Assembly (NCBI GenBank): GCA_946482045.1
Contig: CAMLPZ010000086.1
Span: 1-14,374, forward strand
DNA from: an uncultured Asticcacaulis sp.
GTDB taxonomy: Bacteria; Pseudomonadota; Alphaproteobacteria; Caulobacterales; Caulobacteraceae
DNA length: 14,374 nucleotides
Direction of reading: 5' to 3'
Both the position numbers and the translations under genes were made by a program. The notes under the pieces were generated by a model that did no database searches, was not told the DNA's origin, and was given only the letters and a program-made list of their open reading frames with translations. Shown here in pieces: positions 1 to 6,835 of this stretch (the stretch's first letter is position 1; the number at the start of each line of letters is the position of its first letter).

Positions 1-1181
1 GCCATGATGCCGGCGGACGAAAGCCCGGCCGTAGAGATCAGTGCGTTGGACGCCGGCGCGACCAGTTTACCGTGGTTGTTGCAGATCGGCGTGTTGAGCG
101 CGACATTGCTGAAGCTGTTGCAATTGACCGTGATCAGACCACCATTGCCGCCGCCGCCGCCCGAACCGCCGTGCGCGACCGAAGTGGCCTCGCCGATAAA
201 CGCCGTCGCCATCGCCAGGGCGCCCCCGGCATTGCCACCGCCGCCACCGACGCTTTGGGCGAAAATACCCGTGGAGTTGATTTCGACCGTGCGGATCGAA
301 CCGCTATTGAGGACGCCGATCTCGCCGCCTGAGCCGCCATCGCCACCGCTGCCGCCTGTGGCGTGGGCCGATCCGCCAAAGATCGTTTTCGACTTGGCCT
401 TGGCATAGCCGCCGGCGCCACCGCCGCCGCCGATGCTTTGGGCGAAGATACCGAAGGCGCCGCCGGCGCTGTCGTCATTATTGGGCGCGTTGGCCAAGCC
501 TGCGATGCAGGCATTGCCGGTGCAGATGTCGCCGCTGTTTTCGGCGGCGACCGTGCCGCCATTGCCGCCCCCGCCGCCCGAACCGCCGACCGCGACGGAG
601 CGCCGGCCGCTGGCGGTCGCGAAACCGCCCCGGCCGCCGCCGCCGCCGACGCTCTGGGCGAACAGGCCGACCGAAGACGAGCCGAAGATACTCACCGAGG
701 CCGTATTGTCGACCACCACAAAGCCACCGTGACCAGCGTCACCGCCCGCAGCCCCAAGGGCGGTGCGGCCGGCATCGCCCCCGGCATCACCGCCACCAGC
801 GCCAACGCTTTGCGCGACAATCGCCGCTATAGCAGTCGGATTGCATCCCTTCTTCCCGGAGGCCGTGCAATCGACCACCGCATTGCTGCCGACCGTGAGA
901 GCGCCGTGATTATAGATCAGGACCGTACCGCCATCACCACCATAGCCGCCGTCACCGCCATAGCCGCTATGGCTGAGGCCGGCATCGCCGCCGAATCCGC
1001 CGATCGACTGCGCCACGATCGCCATGCCGCCGGTCGTACGAATAGCGCCATTGTTGGTAATGGAGACTTGCCCGCCCTTGCCGCCCGCAACCCCGCTGCC
1101 GCCGACGGACCCCTTGTTGCCATTGTGCGCTTCACCGCCTTCGCCGCCCCGGCCACCCGCGCTCTGCGCGGCGATACCGAA
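1..1181 (-). repeat. Irregular AQS-GGGGG protein repeats in the autotransporter passenger
   Basis: Six full copies and the start of a seventh carry the core AQS-x-GG, mostly extended as AQS-I/V-GGGGG. Spacing between AQS cores is about 52, 66, 52, 72 and 60 residues. Between cores are further Gly-rich loops and short valine-rich strands (for example SVTLVNN, QVSITNN, FVVVDN). That alternation fits a beta-solenoid with glycine-rich turns, which is an inference. On the plus strand the same DNA reads as GCC-rich proline/alanine shadow frames. Confidence 0.75.
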
Positions 1182-1835
1182 GGAGGTCGGTCCGCCCACG
1201 ACATTGAAGGCGACGTTGTTAACGAGGGTGACACTGCCGCCATTGCCGGCTGACCCGCCATCGCCGCCGTGCATTCCCTTATATGTCGTATAGCCGCCGT
1301 TGCCGCCATTGCCGCCGTAGCTATAGCTGAGGATGCCGGTGTCGCTGATGTTGTAACCACCGGCGGGCGCGTTCGAAGCAGGATTGATGGTCAGGGACAC
1401 GGCGCTGCCATTGGCTCCCGCCCCACCATCGCCGCCGTCATAGACGCAGCCGCCGTCGAACGGGTCGTTGCCGCCCTGGCCGCCATTGCCGCCGCGGCTG
1501 CCGATAATGGCAATATCGCCATTATAGGTCGCATTGGGGTCAGAGGGTGCGTAGGTCACGGTCCTGCTTTGCGTTCCGCTCCCGCTACCATTTGCACCAT
1601 CGGTCGTGCCGCAACGGACATGCCTGCCCTGATTATCCAGACCAACAGCACCGTTGGCGCCGCTTTTCTGATTGGTCGACCAAGGGTTGCTATGTGTGAT
1701 GACAACCTGGGCCTGTGCCGCACCGGCGAGTGCAAGAAGCAAGGTGAGCGAACTGGCCGCCCCTCTCAGACGGGCCCGAGACCAACGGCGTCCGTCAGCA
1801 TTGATGGCCTCAAATCCGCTCGCCCCGTACGCCAT
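1..1835 (-). CDS. Glycine-rich autotransporter-type surface protein, N-terminal part (3' end beyond the window)
   Basis: The minus frame is open from an ATG at 1835-1833 to the window edge: 611 complete codons plus two bases. An in-frame stop at 1902-1904 lies upstream, so no longer ATG start is available. The N-terminus is long and basic (RRWSRARLR near 16-24), then a hydrophobic segment TLLLALAGAAQAQ with likely cleavage after residue 42, as in the extended signal peptides of large autotransporters. The rest is very Gly/Ala/Ser/Asn-rich, with the recurring motif G-I/L-F/V-AQS-I/V-GGGGG centred near residues 223, 275, 341, 393, 465 and 525; a seventh copy begins at the edge (AGIMA). This motif is typical of type V (autotransporter) passengers in alphaproteobacteria. 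I infer export to the cell surface by a C-terminal beta-barrel, which lies outside the window and is unseen. The ligand or role is unknown. There is no strong Shine-Dalgarno; GGGGTAAGGGC directly precedes the start. Confidence 0.85.
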   Translation of the reverse strand, partial: MAYGASGFEAINADGRRWSRARLRGAASSLTLLLALAGAAQAQVVITHSNPWSTNQKSGANGAVGLDNQGRHVRCGTTDGANGSGSGTQSRTVTYAPSDPNATYNGDIAIIGSRGGNGGQGGNDPFDGGCVYDGGDGGAGANGSAVSLTINPASNAPAGGYNISDTGILSYSYGGNGGNGGYTTYKGMHGGDGGSAGNGGSVTLVNNVAFNVVGGPTSFGIAAQSAGGRGGEGGEAHNGNKGSVGGSGVAGGKGGQVSITNNGAIRTTGGMAIVAQSIGGFGGDAGLSHSGYGGDGGYGGDGGTVLIYNHGALTVGSNAVVDCTASGKKGCNPTAIAAIVAQSVGAGGGDAGGDAGRTALGAAGGDAGHGGFVVVDNTASVSIFGSSSVGLFAQSVGGGGGRGGFATASGRRSVAVGGSGGGGGNGGTVAAENSGDICTGNACIAGLANAPNNDDSAGGAFGIFAQSIGGGGGAGGYAKAKSKTIFGGSAHATGGSGGDGGSGGEIGVLNSGSIRTVEINSTGIFAQSVGGGGGNAGGALAMATAFIGEATSVAHGGSGGGGGNGGLITVNCNSFSNVALNTPICNNHGKLVAPASNALISTAGLSSAGIM

Positions 1836-1966
1836 GCCCTTACCCCGTTTTTTTGTATGGAGGCGCCGCGCAGGCTGCCAAAGTGCTGTGCGTTCACGAC
1901 GTCAGCCCATGCAAATATTACAGGGAACAGTTAATGCTGAGTTGCGTGTGTTTATGCGTGCACATT

Positions 1967-1987
1967 CCGGGATTTGTACAAACCCGG
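1967..1987. repeat. Strong dyad around TTTGTACAAA
   Basis: The perfect 10-base palindrome TTTGTACAAA (1973-1982) is flanked by CCGGG (1967-1971) and CCCGG (1983-1987), with a single unpaired A at 1972. The total is ten paired positions per arm apart from that A. It lies about 130 bases upstream of the autotransporter start. It could be a DNA operator for a dimeric regulator or an RNA hairpin. No regulator family was identified from the sequence. Confidence 0.55.
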
Positions 1988-2016
1988 CCAAGCGGAACGC
2001 CGCCCGAACCCTGTCC

Positions 2017-2106
2017 GACCGGCCGTTCCGCCGGTCTGGCTGAAAAAGTAAGTTCGGCCCCAGGCCGACGCTTCGCGCCGCAGGTTCCGACCTGCGGCGT
2101 TTTCTT
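2017..2106 (+). ncRNA. Candidate small RNA: three hairpins ending in an intrinsic terminator
   Basis: Three adjacent plus-strand stem-loops are visible: GACCGGC/GCCGGTC (2017-2023 with 2030-2036), TCGGCC/GGCCGA (2054-2059 with 2063-2068), and a 10-base-pair terminator stem at 2076-2099 followed by T-rich DNA. No plus-strand gene upstream needs this terminator, because the neighbours on both sides run on the minus strand. That is the main argument for a short non-coding transcript. No clear promoter was found upstream and the 5' end is unknown. It could instead be a stray terminator. Confidence 0.3.
2076..2106 (+). terminator. Rho-independent terminator, plus strand
   Basis: CGCCGCAGGT (2076-2085) pairs perfectly with ACCTGCGGCG (2090-2099) across a four-base TCCG loop. 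The T-rich tract TTTTCTTT follows at 2100-2107. No annotated plus-strand gene precedes it. Confidence 0.7.
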
Positions 2107-2140
2107 TGATCTGCGGTGCTGGACCGGTAATAGACTGAAT

Positions 2141-2173
2141 AAAAAAGGGTCGAGGCTCGAAGCGCTCAACCCC
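2141..2173 (-). terminator. Rho-independent terminator of tRNA-Arg
   Basis: Read on the minus strand, GGGTTGAG (2172-2165) pairs with CTCGACCC (2154-2147), eight pairs including one U-G. Six Ts follow at 2146-2141. It starts about 11 bases beyond the tRNA CCA end, as expected for a single-tRNA transcript. Confidence 0.75.
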
Positions 2174-2183
2174 TTATATTTAT

Positions 2184-2263
<80 letters not shown>

Positions 2264-2294
2264 CTTCGCCGGACTCCGGCCTCAGGTGGCGCGG

Positions 2295-2323
2295 AACCTA
2301 AGCCAATCCCCGGTTACACTCAA
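2295..2323 (-). promoter_or_regulatory. Candidate promoter of tRNA-Arg
   Basis: On the minus strand, TTGAGT (2323-2318) and TAGGTT (2300-2295) are separated by 17 bases. This would start transcription about 25-30 bases before the mature tRNA 5' end. The match to a housekeeping promoter is moderate at both boxes. Confidence 0.4.
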
Positions 2324-2368
2324 CCGCAAAAAACGGATAACCACAAAAATCACCTTCAGGCCGCCAAG

Positions 2369-4090
2369 TTAGGCGGCAAGCCCCGCCGCCTGCATCATCG
2401 GCTTCAGCGCCGCCAGGGCCTGGGGATTGCCCATCAGGCTCTCGCGGATCTGCGGCATGCGCAGCAACCGCATCACTTCCGCCTTCGCCTGGTCGCTGAT
2501 CGGCCCCAGTGGCGCACCGTTGCCGGCGGCGAAATTGAGCAGCATGGCCACCTTTTGCATCGGCGGCACGGGCGCCTTCAACGTCTGCTGGATCAGGTGG
2601 ATGTCGCCGGCGATCTGGCCACCGATGTGGCCCAGCTTGGCCATAATCTCATCGCGGTCGGCGTCACTCAAAGCCGCCTTCAGCACCTTTTTCTGCATCT
2701 GGGCCAGTTGTTGCAACCTTTGCGGCGCCGGCGTGTTGGAATTGCGGATCTCGCGTTCGAATTTCAGGCTGGTGATGGCCGACGCCAGCCAACGCGCCGC
2801 CTGGCGCTTATTGGCCGCACCCGCAACGTTTTCGCACAGCCAGATCAGCTTATCGATTTCTTCGCATACGCTGTTCGCGCTCTGGGTCAGGCTGGCGACG
2901 AAGTCCGAGGACACGAGCATCTTCGAACGTTCGGTGAAGGCCTCCTTGACGTCCTCACGCTGCGCCTCTTCCTTGCCGGCCGCCGTCATGCACATGGCAA
3001 GCGCCCGCAGGATCTCGATCTCGGCCTCCGGGTCACCGGGCTTCAGGCGGCGCGGCCCCTTTAGCTCCAGCATCAGTCGCTTGGAGATGTTTGCGGCCAG
3101 GGTTTTAAGACAGTCGCGCAGGATCAGGTTGTGATAGCCTTCCAGCACGTCCTTCAACGGCGGGATGACGCGTGCCACTTGCGGATCAACCTTGGCGACC
3201 AGGTCCACCTCGCGGCCGGCAGCCATGCGGGTCATGATGGCGAGCGAGGTGCCGAGATCGGCTTCCTCGCCGAGAACGTCCGACAGCGAACTGCGCGAGG
3301 CGAAGATTTCGACCACCGGCGCTTCGATCACCTGCATCGCCCATTCGCGGCCATCGAGATGGTCGGCCAGCACCGTGGCGAACAGCAGCAGTTTTTCGAG
3401 CTTGACCGCCGGCCGTTTGTCCTCACCCAGCACCTTCGCCAGGGCGCCGCCCAGGACATAGGCCTTCTCGGGATGGCCCGACAGCTTGTCGATCGTGCCG
3501 AGCCAGTTGGATGGCACGACGTCGGGAAAGGTCTTTTTACGGCCGTCGCTGATCAGGCGGGTCACCGCCTTGTCGATCAGGGCGCGCCAGCGGCGCATCA
3601 GTTCGTGCAGGTCCTGGCCGGTATCCTGGCTTTCGGGCACAGCCAGCTTCTGCACGACGTGCTGGAGCTCGGTACCCGTTGCTTCCAGCCGTTCGGCGAG
3701 ATCGGGCCGGTGCAGCAGTTCGAACGGCGTGACGGCGTTGCGTTTCAGCCATTCTTCCAGGAGGCGCGAAATCTTCTCGCGCGCCAGGGCAGTGTAGAGA
3801 TCCTGAGGCGCGGTGCAGATGCTGTCAACCGACGCAACGGTCTTGACCTTTGTCTTCTGTTCGGGAGCGCCCTTGGTGAAGATGGTCAGGGAACGGTACT
3901 CACCGCTGTTGTTATCCAGCGTCTCCTTGCTGACCATAACCGCCGCGAAGCTCTTTTCGACCAGCAGGGTCTCGGCCGACTTTATGGCGAGATCACGGTT
4001 TTCCAGCGCCATTTGCAAGGCCCACGACGATGAGGGCGTCTTACGCGCGAAAACCTCATAGTGCACTTGGCTGTGGGCAAAGGAACTCAT
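2369..4090 (-). CDS. Uncharacterised 573-residue protein, mostly helical
   Basis: I do not recognise the family. The ATG at 4090 is preceded by GGGA about eight bases upstream. There is no signal peptide or membrane span, so it is probably cytoplasmic. Residues 1-75 look alpha/beta: YEVFARKTP near 11-19, an amphipathic helix near 24-44, then a strand-turn-strand VMVSKETLDNNSGEYRSLTIF near 51-71. This pattern resembles small N-terminal domains seen in alphaproteobacterial hypothetical proteins, but that is a memory-based impression. From about 97 onward it is a long succession of charged amphipathic helices with few glycines, ending in a Met-rich tail (LKPMMQAAGLAA). No Walker motif, HD motif, metal cluster or catalytic signature was found. 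It is divergent from chvI across 207 bases and may share regulation with it. A scaffold or adaptor role would fit the composition but is speculative. Confidence 0.85.
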   Translation of the reverse strand: MSSFAHSQVHYEVFARKTPSSSWALQMALENRDLAIKSAETLLVEKSFAAVMVSKETLDNNSGEYRSLTIFTKGAPEQKTKVKTVASVDSICTAPQDLYTALAREKISRLLEEWLKRNAVTPFELLHRPDLAERLEATGTELQHVVQKLAVPESQDTGQDLHELMRRWRALIDKAVTRLISDGRKKTFPDVVPSNWLGTIDKLSGHPEKAYVLGGALAKVLGEDKRPAVKLEKLLLFATVLADHLDGREWAMQVIEAPVVEIFASRSSLSDVLGEEADLGTSLAIMTRMAAGREVDLVAKVDPQVARVIPPLKDVLEGYHNLILRDCLKTLAANISKRLMLELKGPRRLKPGDPEAEIEILRALAMCMTAAGKEEAQREDVKEAFTERSKMLVSSDFVASLTQSANSVCEEIDKLIWLCENVAGAANKRQAARWLASAITSLKFEREIRNSNTPAPQRLQQLAQMQKKVLKAALSDADRDEIMAKLGHIGGQIAGDIHLIQQTLKAPVPPMQKVAMLLNFAAGNGAPLGPISDQAKAEVMRLLRMPQIRESLMGNPQALAALKPMMQAAGLAA

Positions 4091-4217
4091 TACATTTCCC
4101 GGTCAGCCCCTACCATGGAGCCTTGAAATTCCTGCAAAATTTACACAAATGAGGTTAAAATCCCATTGAGGACGCAGACACGTCCCGATATGACCTGTTT
4201 TGAGCCGCGTTCACGCC

Positions 4218-4246
4218 TTGAAATGGACGCGATTGCGTTCTTAGAA
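4218..4246 (+). promoter_or_regulatory. Candidate chvI promoter
   Basis: TTGAAA (4218-4223) and TTAGAA (4241-4246) are 17 bases apart, about 50 bases before the chvI start. The -10 region sits inside a small dyad, GTTCT-T-AGAAC (4237-4247), which could be an operator or chance. The rest of the 4091-4297 intergenic region is AT-richer than its surroundings, as expected for a divergent promoter region. No clear minus-strand promoter for the 573-residue gene was found. Confidence 0.4.
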
Positions 4247-4297
4247 CTGTAGCAGTGGCGTATCCTATTCTACCTTTTACAGAAAACCGGAGCATTC

Positions 4298-5008
4298 ATG
4301 GCCCGCATTACCCTGGTCGATGACGACGAAAACATCGTGACAAGCGTATCTCTCGCGCTCGAAAGCGGCGGTCATACGATCCAGGCCTATTACGATGGCG
4401 CCTCCGGTCTTGCCGCGCTCGAGAAGGATCCGCCCGATCTCGCCATACTGGACGTCAAGATGCCGCGCATGGATGGCATGGAAGTGCTGAAACGCATCCG
4501 CGCGACGTCCAACCTGCCGGTCATTATCCTGACGTCCAAGGATGACGAAATCGATGAAATCCTGGGCTTCAACCTGGGCGCCGACGACTACATGCACAAG
4601 CCGTTCTCGCAACGCCTGCTGCTGGAGCGCGTCAAGGCGGTCCTGCGCCGCGCCGGCATCGTCGAGCAAGGCGAGGCGCCCGAGGTCCAGGAGGCGCTGA
4701 ACGCCAAGTCGTTGAAGCGCGGCAAGCTGGTCATGGACGCCGCGCGCCACGAATGCACATGGGACGGTAAGCCGGTGCGCCTGACCGTCACCGAATTCCT
4801 GCTGCTGCACGCCCTGGCCCAGCGTCCGGGCTTCGTCAAGAGCCGCGACAACCTGATGGACGCAGCCTATGACGACCAGGTCTATGTCGACGACCGCACG
4901 ATCGACAGCCACGTCAAGCGTATGCGCAAGAAGTTCCGCGTCGTCGATCCCGAATTCGATTCGATCGAGACGCTGTACGGCGTCGGCTATCGTTACCGCG
5001 AAGCCTGA
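4298..5008 (+). CDS. chvI: Response regulator ChvI (OmpR/PhoB family)
   Basis: The 236-residue protein has a receiver domain (about 1-120) and a C-terminal winged-helix DNA-binding domain (about 135-236). Visible receiver residues are the acidic pocket DDD at 8-10, phospho-acceptor D52 (LAILDVKMP), T79 and K101 in HKPF. The winged helix shows [12 protein letters not shown], the recognition-helix region [18 protein letters not shown] and the terminal hairpin [16 protein letters not shown] (4289-4292) lies five bases before ATG. In rhizobia and Caulobacter, ChvI controls envelope, acid or nutrient-stress genes once phosphorylated by ChvG. The kinase gene follows 28 bases downstream, so an operon is likely. 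ChvI rather than a generic OmpR is called from the sequence pattern together with the hprK/EIIA/HPr neighbours. Confidence 0.93.
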   Translation: MARITLVDDDENIVTSVSLALESGGHTIQAYYDGASGLAALEKDPPDLAILDVKMPRMDGMEVLKRIRATSNLPVIILTSKDDEIDEILGFNLGADDYMHKPFSQRLLLERVKAVLRRAGIVEQGEAPEVQEALNAKSLKRGKLVMDAARHECTWDGKPVRLTVTEFLLLHALAQRPGFVKSRDNLMDAAYDDQVYVDDRTIDSHVKRMRKKFRVVDPEFDSIETLYGVGYRYREA

Positions 5009-5036
5009 GCGCGCGTTCGCCCCATAGGAAACGTTG

Positions 5037-6593
5037 ATGACAACCAGTCCCTGGTACAAGCGGCTGCCCTTTATCCATTCGCGCCTGGGGCGGCTGGTTG
5101 TCGGACTGAACATCATCAGCCTGCTGATCCTCGTCTGCGGTACATTGGTGGTCAACGAGTTCCGCCGCGGCCTGATCCAGGCCTATGAAGACTCGCTGAA
5201 GTCCCAGGCCCAGACCATAGGGAACCTGATCGGCGCCGTGGCAACGGGCGAGGAGAACGAAGCCCCGCACCTCCAGCCCTATTATGCCGCCCAGGTGATG
5301 AACCGTTTTATTCCACAGGGCCAGCGGGCGCGTCTGTTCGACATCAACGGCGAGCTGGTGTCGGATGGTACCTGGATCGCCGACTCACTGGCCGGCTCGG
5401 ACCGGATCGAGGTCACGCCTTTGCCGCCCGCGCGCAAGTCGACCGATCCGCAGCCCAAGGACAATTCCTCTGAAATGGCGAAGCTGCGCGCCCAGGGCCA
5501 GAGCGACCTTCAGGACGAAGTCGCCATGGCGCTGAGCGGTACGGACGTCGCCCACGTCCGCCGCAATGAGCGCGGCCGGAAGGTCGTGTCGGTGTCCATC
5601 CCCATCAAGCGCGTCAAGACTGTGCTGGGTGTGCTGACCCTGGAACGCGGTAATGTCGACGAGATCGTCCAGGCCCAGCGCCAGGCCATGGTGCCGTTTA
5701 TCCTGGTCGCCCTGGGCGTGACCTTTATCTCGTCGATCATGCTGCATTTCCTGATCACGCGGCCGATCCAGCGTCTGTCGGTGGCCGCCGATACGGTGCG
5801 CGCCAACCAGGCACGCGCCATCTCCCTGCCCGATCTCGAGGAGCGTCGGGACGAAATCGGCGGCCTGGCGCGGTCGCTGGAAAGCATGACCGATACGCTG
5901 TGGCGGCGGATGGAGGAAATCGACCGCTTCGCCGCCGATGTGGCGCATGAAATCAAGAATCCGCTGACCTCGATCCGCAGCGCCCTGGAGACGCTGTCGA
6001 TCGTCAGGGACGACAGCGCCAAGGAACGGCTGATGGGGGTGCTTAACCAGGATGTGCGCCGGCTCGATCGCCTGATTACCGATATCTCCAATGCGTCGCG
6101 CCTCGACGCCGAGCTGTCGCGCGACGTGCCCAAGGCGATCGATGTCGGCGGGCTGATGGAAGACATCGTGTCGTTGTACGAACATACCGGTACGGTTCGG
6201 GTTACCTTAAGCCGCGAGATCACCCAGGCCAGGGTCAGCGGCCGCGAAGGTCCGCTGGGCCAGGTGTTCCGCAACGTTATCGACAATGCCCGCTCCTTCT
6301 CGCCAGAAGACGGTGAGGTTCGCGTCGTGCTGGCCCAGGGCGAGGCCGGGCAGCTCCTGGTCACGGTCGAGGACGACGGCCCGGGGATTCCTGAGGAAAA
6401 CCTCGAGACCATCTTCCAGCGGTTCTACACATCGCGTCCGAAGGGCACGAGCTTCGGCAACAATTCGGGCCTCGGCCTGTCGATCTCGCGCCAGATCGTC
6501 GAGGCGCATCACGGGAAGATCTGGGCCGAGAACCGGACCGAGGGTGACAAGGTGGTGGGGGCCAGATTCAGCATTGTCCTGCCGAGCGCTTAA
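5037..6593 (+). CDS. chvG: Sensor histidine kinase ChvG
   Basis: The 518-residue inner-membrane kinase is partner to ChvI. Order: transmembrane helix 1 (about 19-40), a periplasmic sensor of roughly 175 residues, transmembrane helix 2 (about 219-240), HAMP (about 241-295), HisKA with phospho-acceptor H304 in DVAHEIKNPL, then the ATPase domain with N box N413/N417 (FRNVIDNA), G1 box DDGPGIP (446-452), F box FQRFYTS and G2 box NNSGLGLSIS (475-484). I chose ATG 5037 because AGGAA (5026-5030) is six bases upstream. The TTG at 5034, adjacent in the same frame, would have too short a spacing. In rhizobia the periplasmic inhibitor ExoR restrains ChvG; no exoR is visible here. The gene ends at 6593, before an unusual structured leader ahead of hprK. 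Confidence 0.95.
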   Translation: MTTSPWYKRLPFIHSRLGRLVVGLNIISLLILVCGTLVVNEFRRGLIQAYEDSLKSQAQTIGNLIGAVATGEENEAPHLQPYYAAQVMNRFIPQGQRARLFDINGELVSDGTWIADSLAGSDRIEVTPLPPARKSTDPQPKDNSSEMAKLRAQGQSDLQDEVAMALSGTDVAHVRRNERGRKVVSVSIPIKRVKTVLGVLTLERGNVDEIVQAQRQAMVPFILVALGVTFISSIMLHFLITRPIQRLSVAADTVRANQARAISLPDLEERRDEIGGLARSLESMTDTLWRRMEEIDRFAADVAHEIKNPLTSIRSALETLSIVRDDSAKERLMGVLNQDVRRLDRLITDISNASRLDAELSRDVPKAIDVGGLMEDIVSLYEHTGTVRVTLSREITQARVSGREGPLGQVFRNVIDNARSFSPEDGEVRVVLAQGEAGQLLVTVEDDGPGIPEENLETIFQRFYTSRPKGTSFGNNSGLGLSISRQIVEAHHGKIWAENRTEGDKVVGARFSIVLPSA

Positions 6594-6619
6594 ATTTCAG
6601 GGTTTAGGGGTGAGGAGCG

Positions 6620-6643
6620 CCGCTTTGCTGAAAAGCAAAGCGG
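6620..6643 (+). promoter_or_regulatory. Perfect hairpin 1 in the chvG-hprK gap (GAAA tetraloop)
   Basis: CCGCTTTGCT (6620-6629) pairs perfectly with AGCAAAGCGG (6634-6643) across a GAAA loop, a stable GNRA-type tetraloop. It lies 26 bases after the chvG stop. No T-tract follows, so it is not a standard terminator. It could protect the chvAG mRNA 3' end or be one state of a leader switch (see hairpin 2). Confidence 0.7.
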
Positions 6644-6645
6644 AT

Positions 6646-6672
6646 GAGATCGATACTGAATGTATCGATCTC
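6646..6672 (+). promoter_or_regulatory. Perfect hairpin 2, with alternative pairing to hairpin 1
   Basis: GAGATCGATAC (6646-6656) pairs perfectly with GTATCGATCTC (6662-6672) across TGAAT, only two bases after hairpin 1. An alternative longer fold pairs GCGGA (6640-6644) with TCCGC (6671-6675) above the common GATCGATAC stem. That consumes the 3' arm of hairpin 1, so the two folds exclude each other. No U-tract follows. Confidence 0.65.
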
Positions 6673-6729
6673 CGCGAATAACGCCCGAAGCCATGCGGAG
6701 GGCCGGCTGTGACCCCACGAACACCTTTT

Positions 6730-6773
6730 TTCTTTTCCGCGTCCAGCCGCTTGCGGCCAGAAGAGGAAAAGAA
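6730..6773 (+). repeat. Long interrupted inverted repeat upstream of hprK
   Basis: TTCTTTTCC (6730-6738) pairs with GGAAAAGAA (6765-6773). Nested inside are GCCGC (6746-6750) and GCGGC (6753-6757) around TT, with symmetrical seven-base internal loops. The purine-rich 3' arm contains GAGGAAAAG, which resembles a ribosome-binding site but is too far (about 65 bases) from the hprK start to serve it. Confidence 0.5.
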
Positions 6774-6779
6774 GTAAGT

Positions 6780-6812
6780 CTTGGGGCCCAAAACGTTTCT
6801 TGGGGCCCCAAA
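6780..6812 (+). repeat. Two GGGGCCC palindromes, 19 bases apart, before hprK
   Basis: CTTGGGGCCCAAA (6780-6792) and CTTGGGGCCCCAAA (6799-6812) are near-identical direct repeats, each itself palindromic; the second contains the perfect 12-base palindrome TTGGGGCCCCAA. Another direct repeat, TTTTCCGCGTC, occurs at 6733-6743 and 6822-6832. The start-to-start distance is about two helical turns, which would suit cooperative binding by a dimeric regulator. Recent local duplication is the alternative. Confidence 0.5.
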
Positions 6813-6835
6813 CCCCTTATGTTTTCCGCGTCTGC

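Larger units (their letters stand above)
1836..2183. other. Non-coding region between the autotransporter gene and tRNA-Arg
   Basis: I see no convincing protein gene here. The 348 bases hold, from left to right: a -10-like TAATAT on the minus strand (1920-1915) about 80 bases before the autotransporter start; a strong dyad (1967-1987); two hairpins (2017-2036 and 2054-2068); a plus-strand terminator hairpin (2076-2106); and the minus-strand terminator of the tRNA (2141-2173). No good -35 partner was found for TAATAT, so the autotransporter promoter is only tentative. Confidence 0.6.

Noticed and set aside
130..1320. Repetitive GCC-rich DNA resembling a repeat array or CRISPR
   Set aside because: There are no constant-length repeats or unique spacers; the periodicity follows codons of a glycine-rich protein with irregular 52-72 residue spacing.
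4..1934. Several long plus-strand frames rich in Pro/Ala (about 4-408, 363-1253, 1269-1934)
   Set aside because: They are shadows of the minus-strand glycine codons (GGC/GGT read as GCC/ACC). They lack signal peptides, domains or ribosome-binding sites, while the minus frame has a coherent secreted protein.
4237..4247. GTTCTTAGAAC as a LexA (SOS) box before chvI
   Set aside because: Alphaproteobacterial LexA boxes are direct repeats GTTC-N7-GTTC; this is an inverted repeat with different spacing.
5385..6412. Long minus-strand frames inside chvG
   Set aside because: They are antisense shadows typical of GC-rich genes; chvG on the plus strand has complete kinase motifs.
6800..6835. Extended HprK N-terminus from TTG 6800
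   Set aside because: The extra residues are encoded in the palindromic repeat, lack a ribosome-binding site and do not fit the usual short HprK N-terminus.
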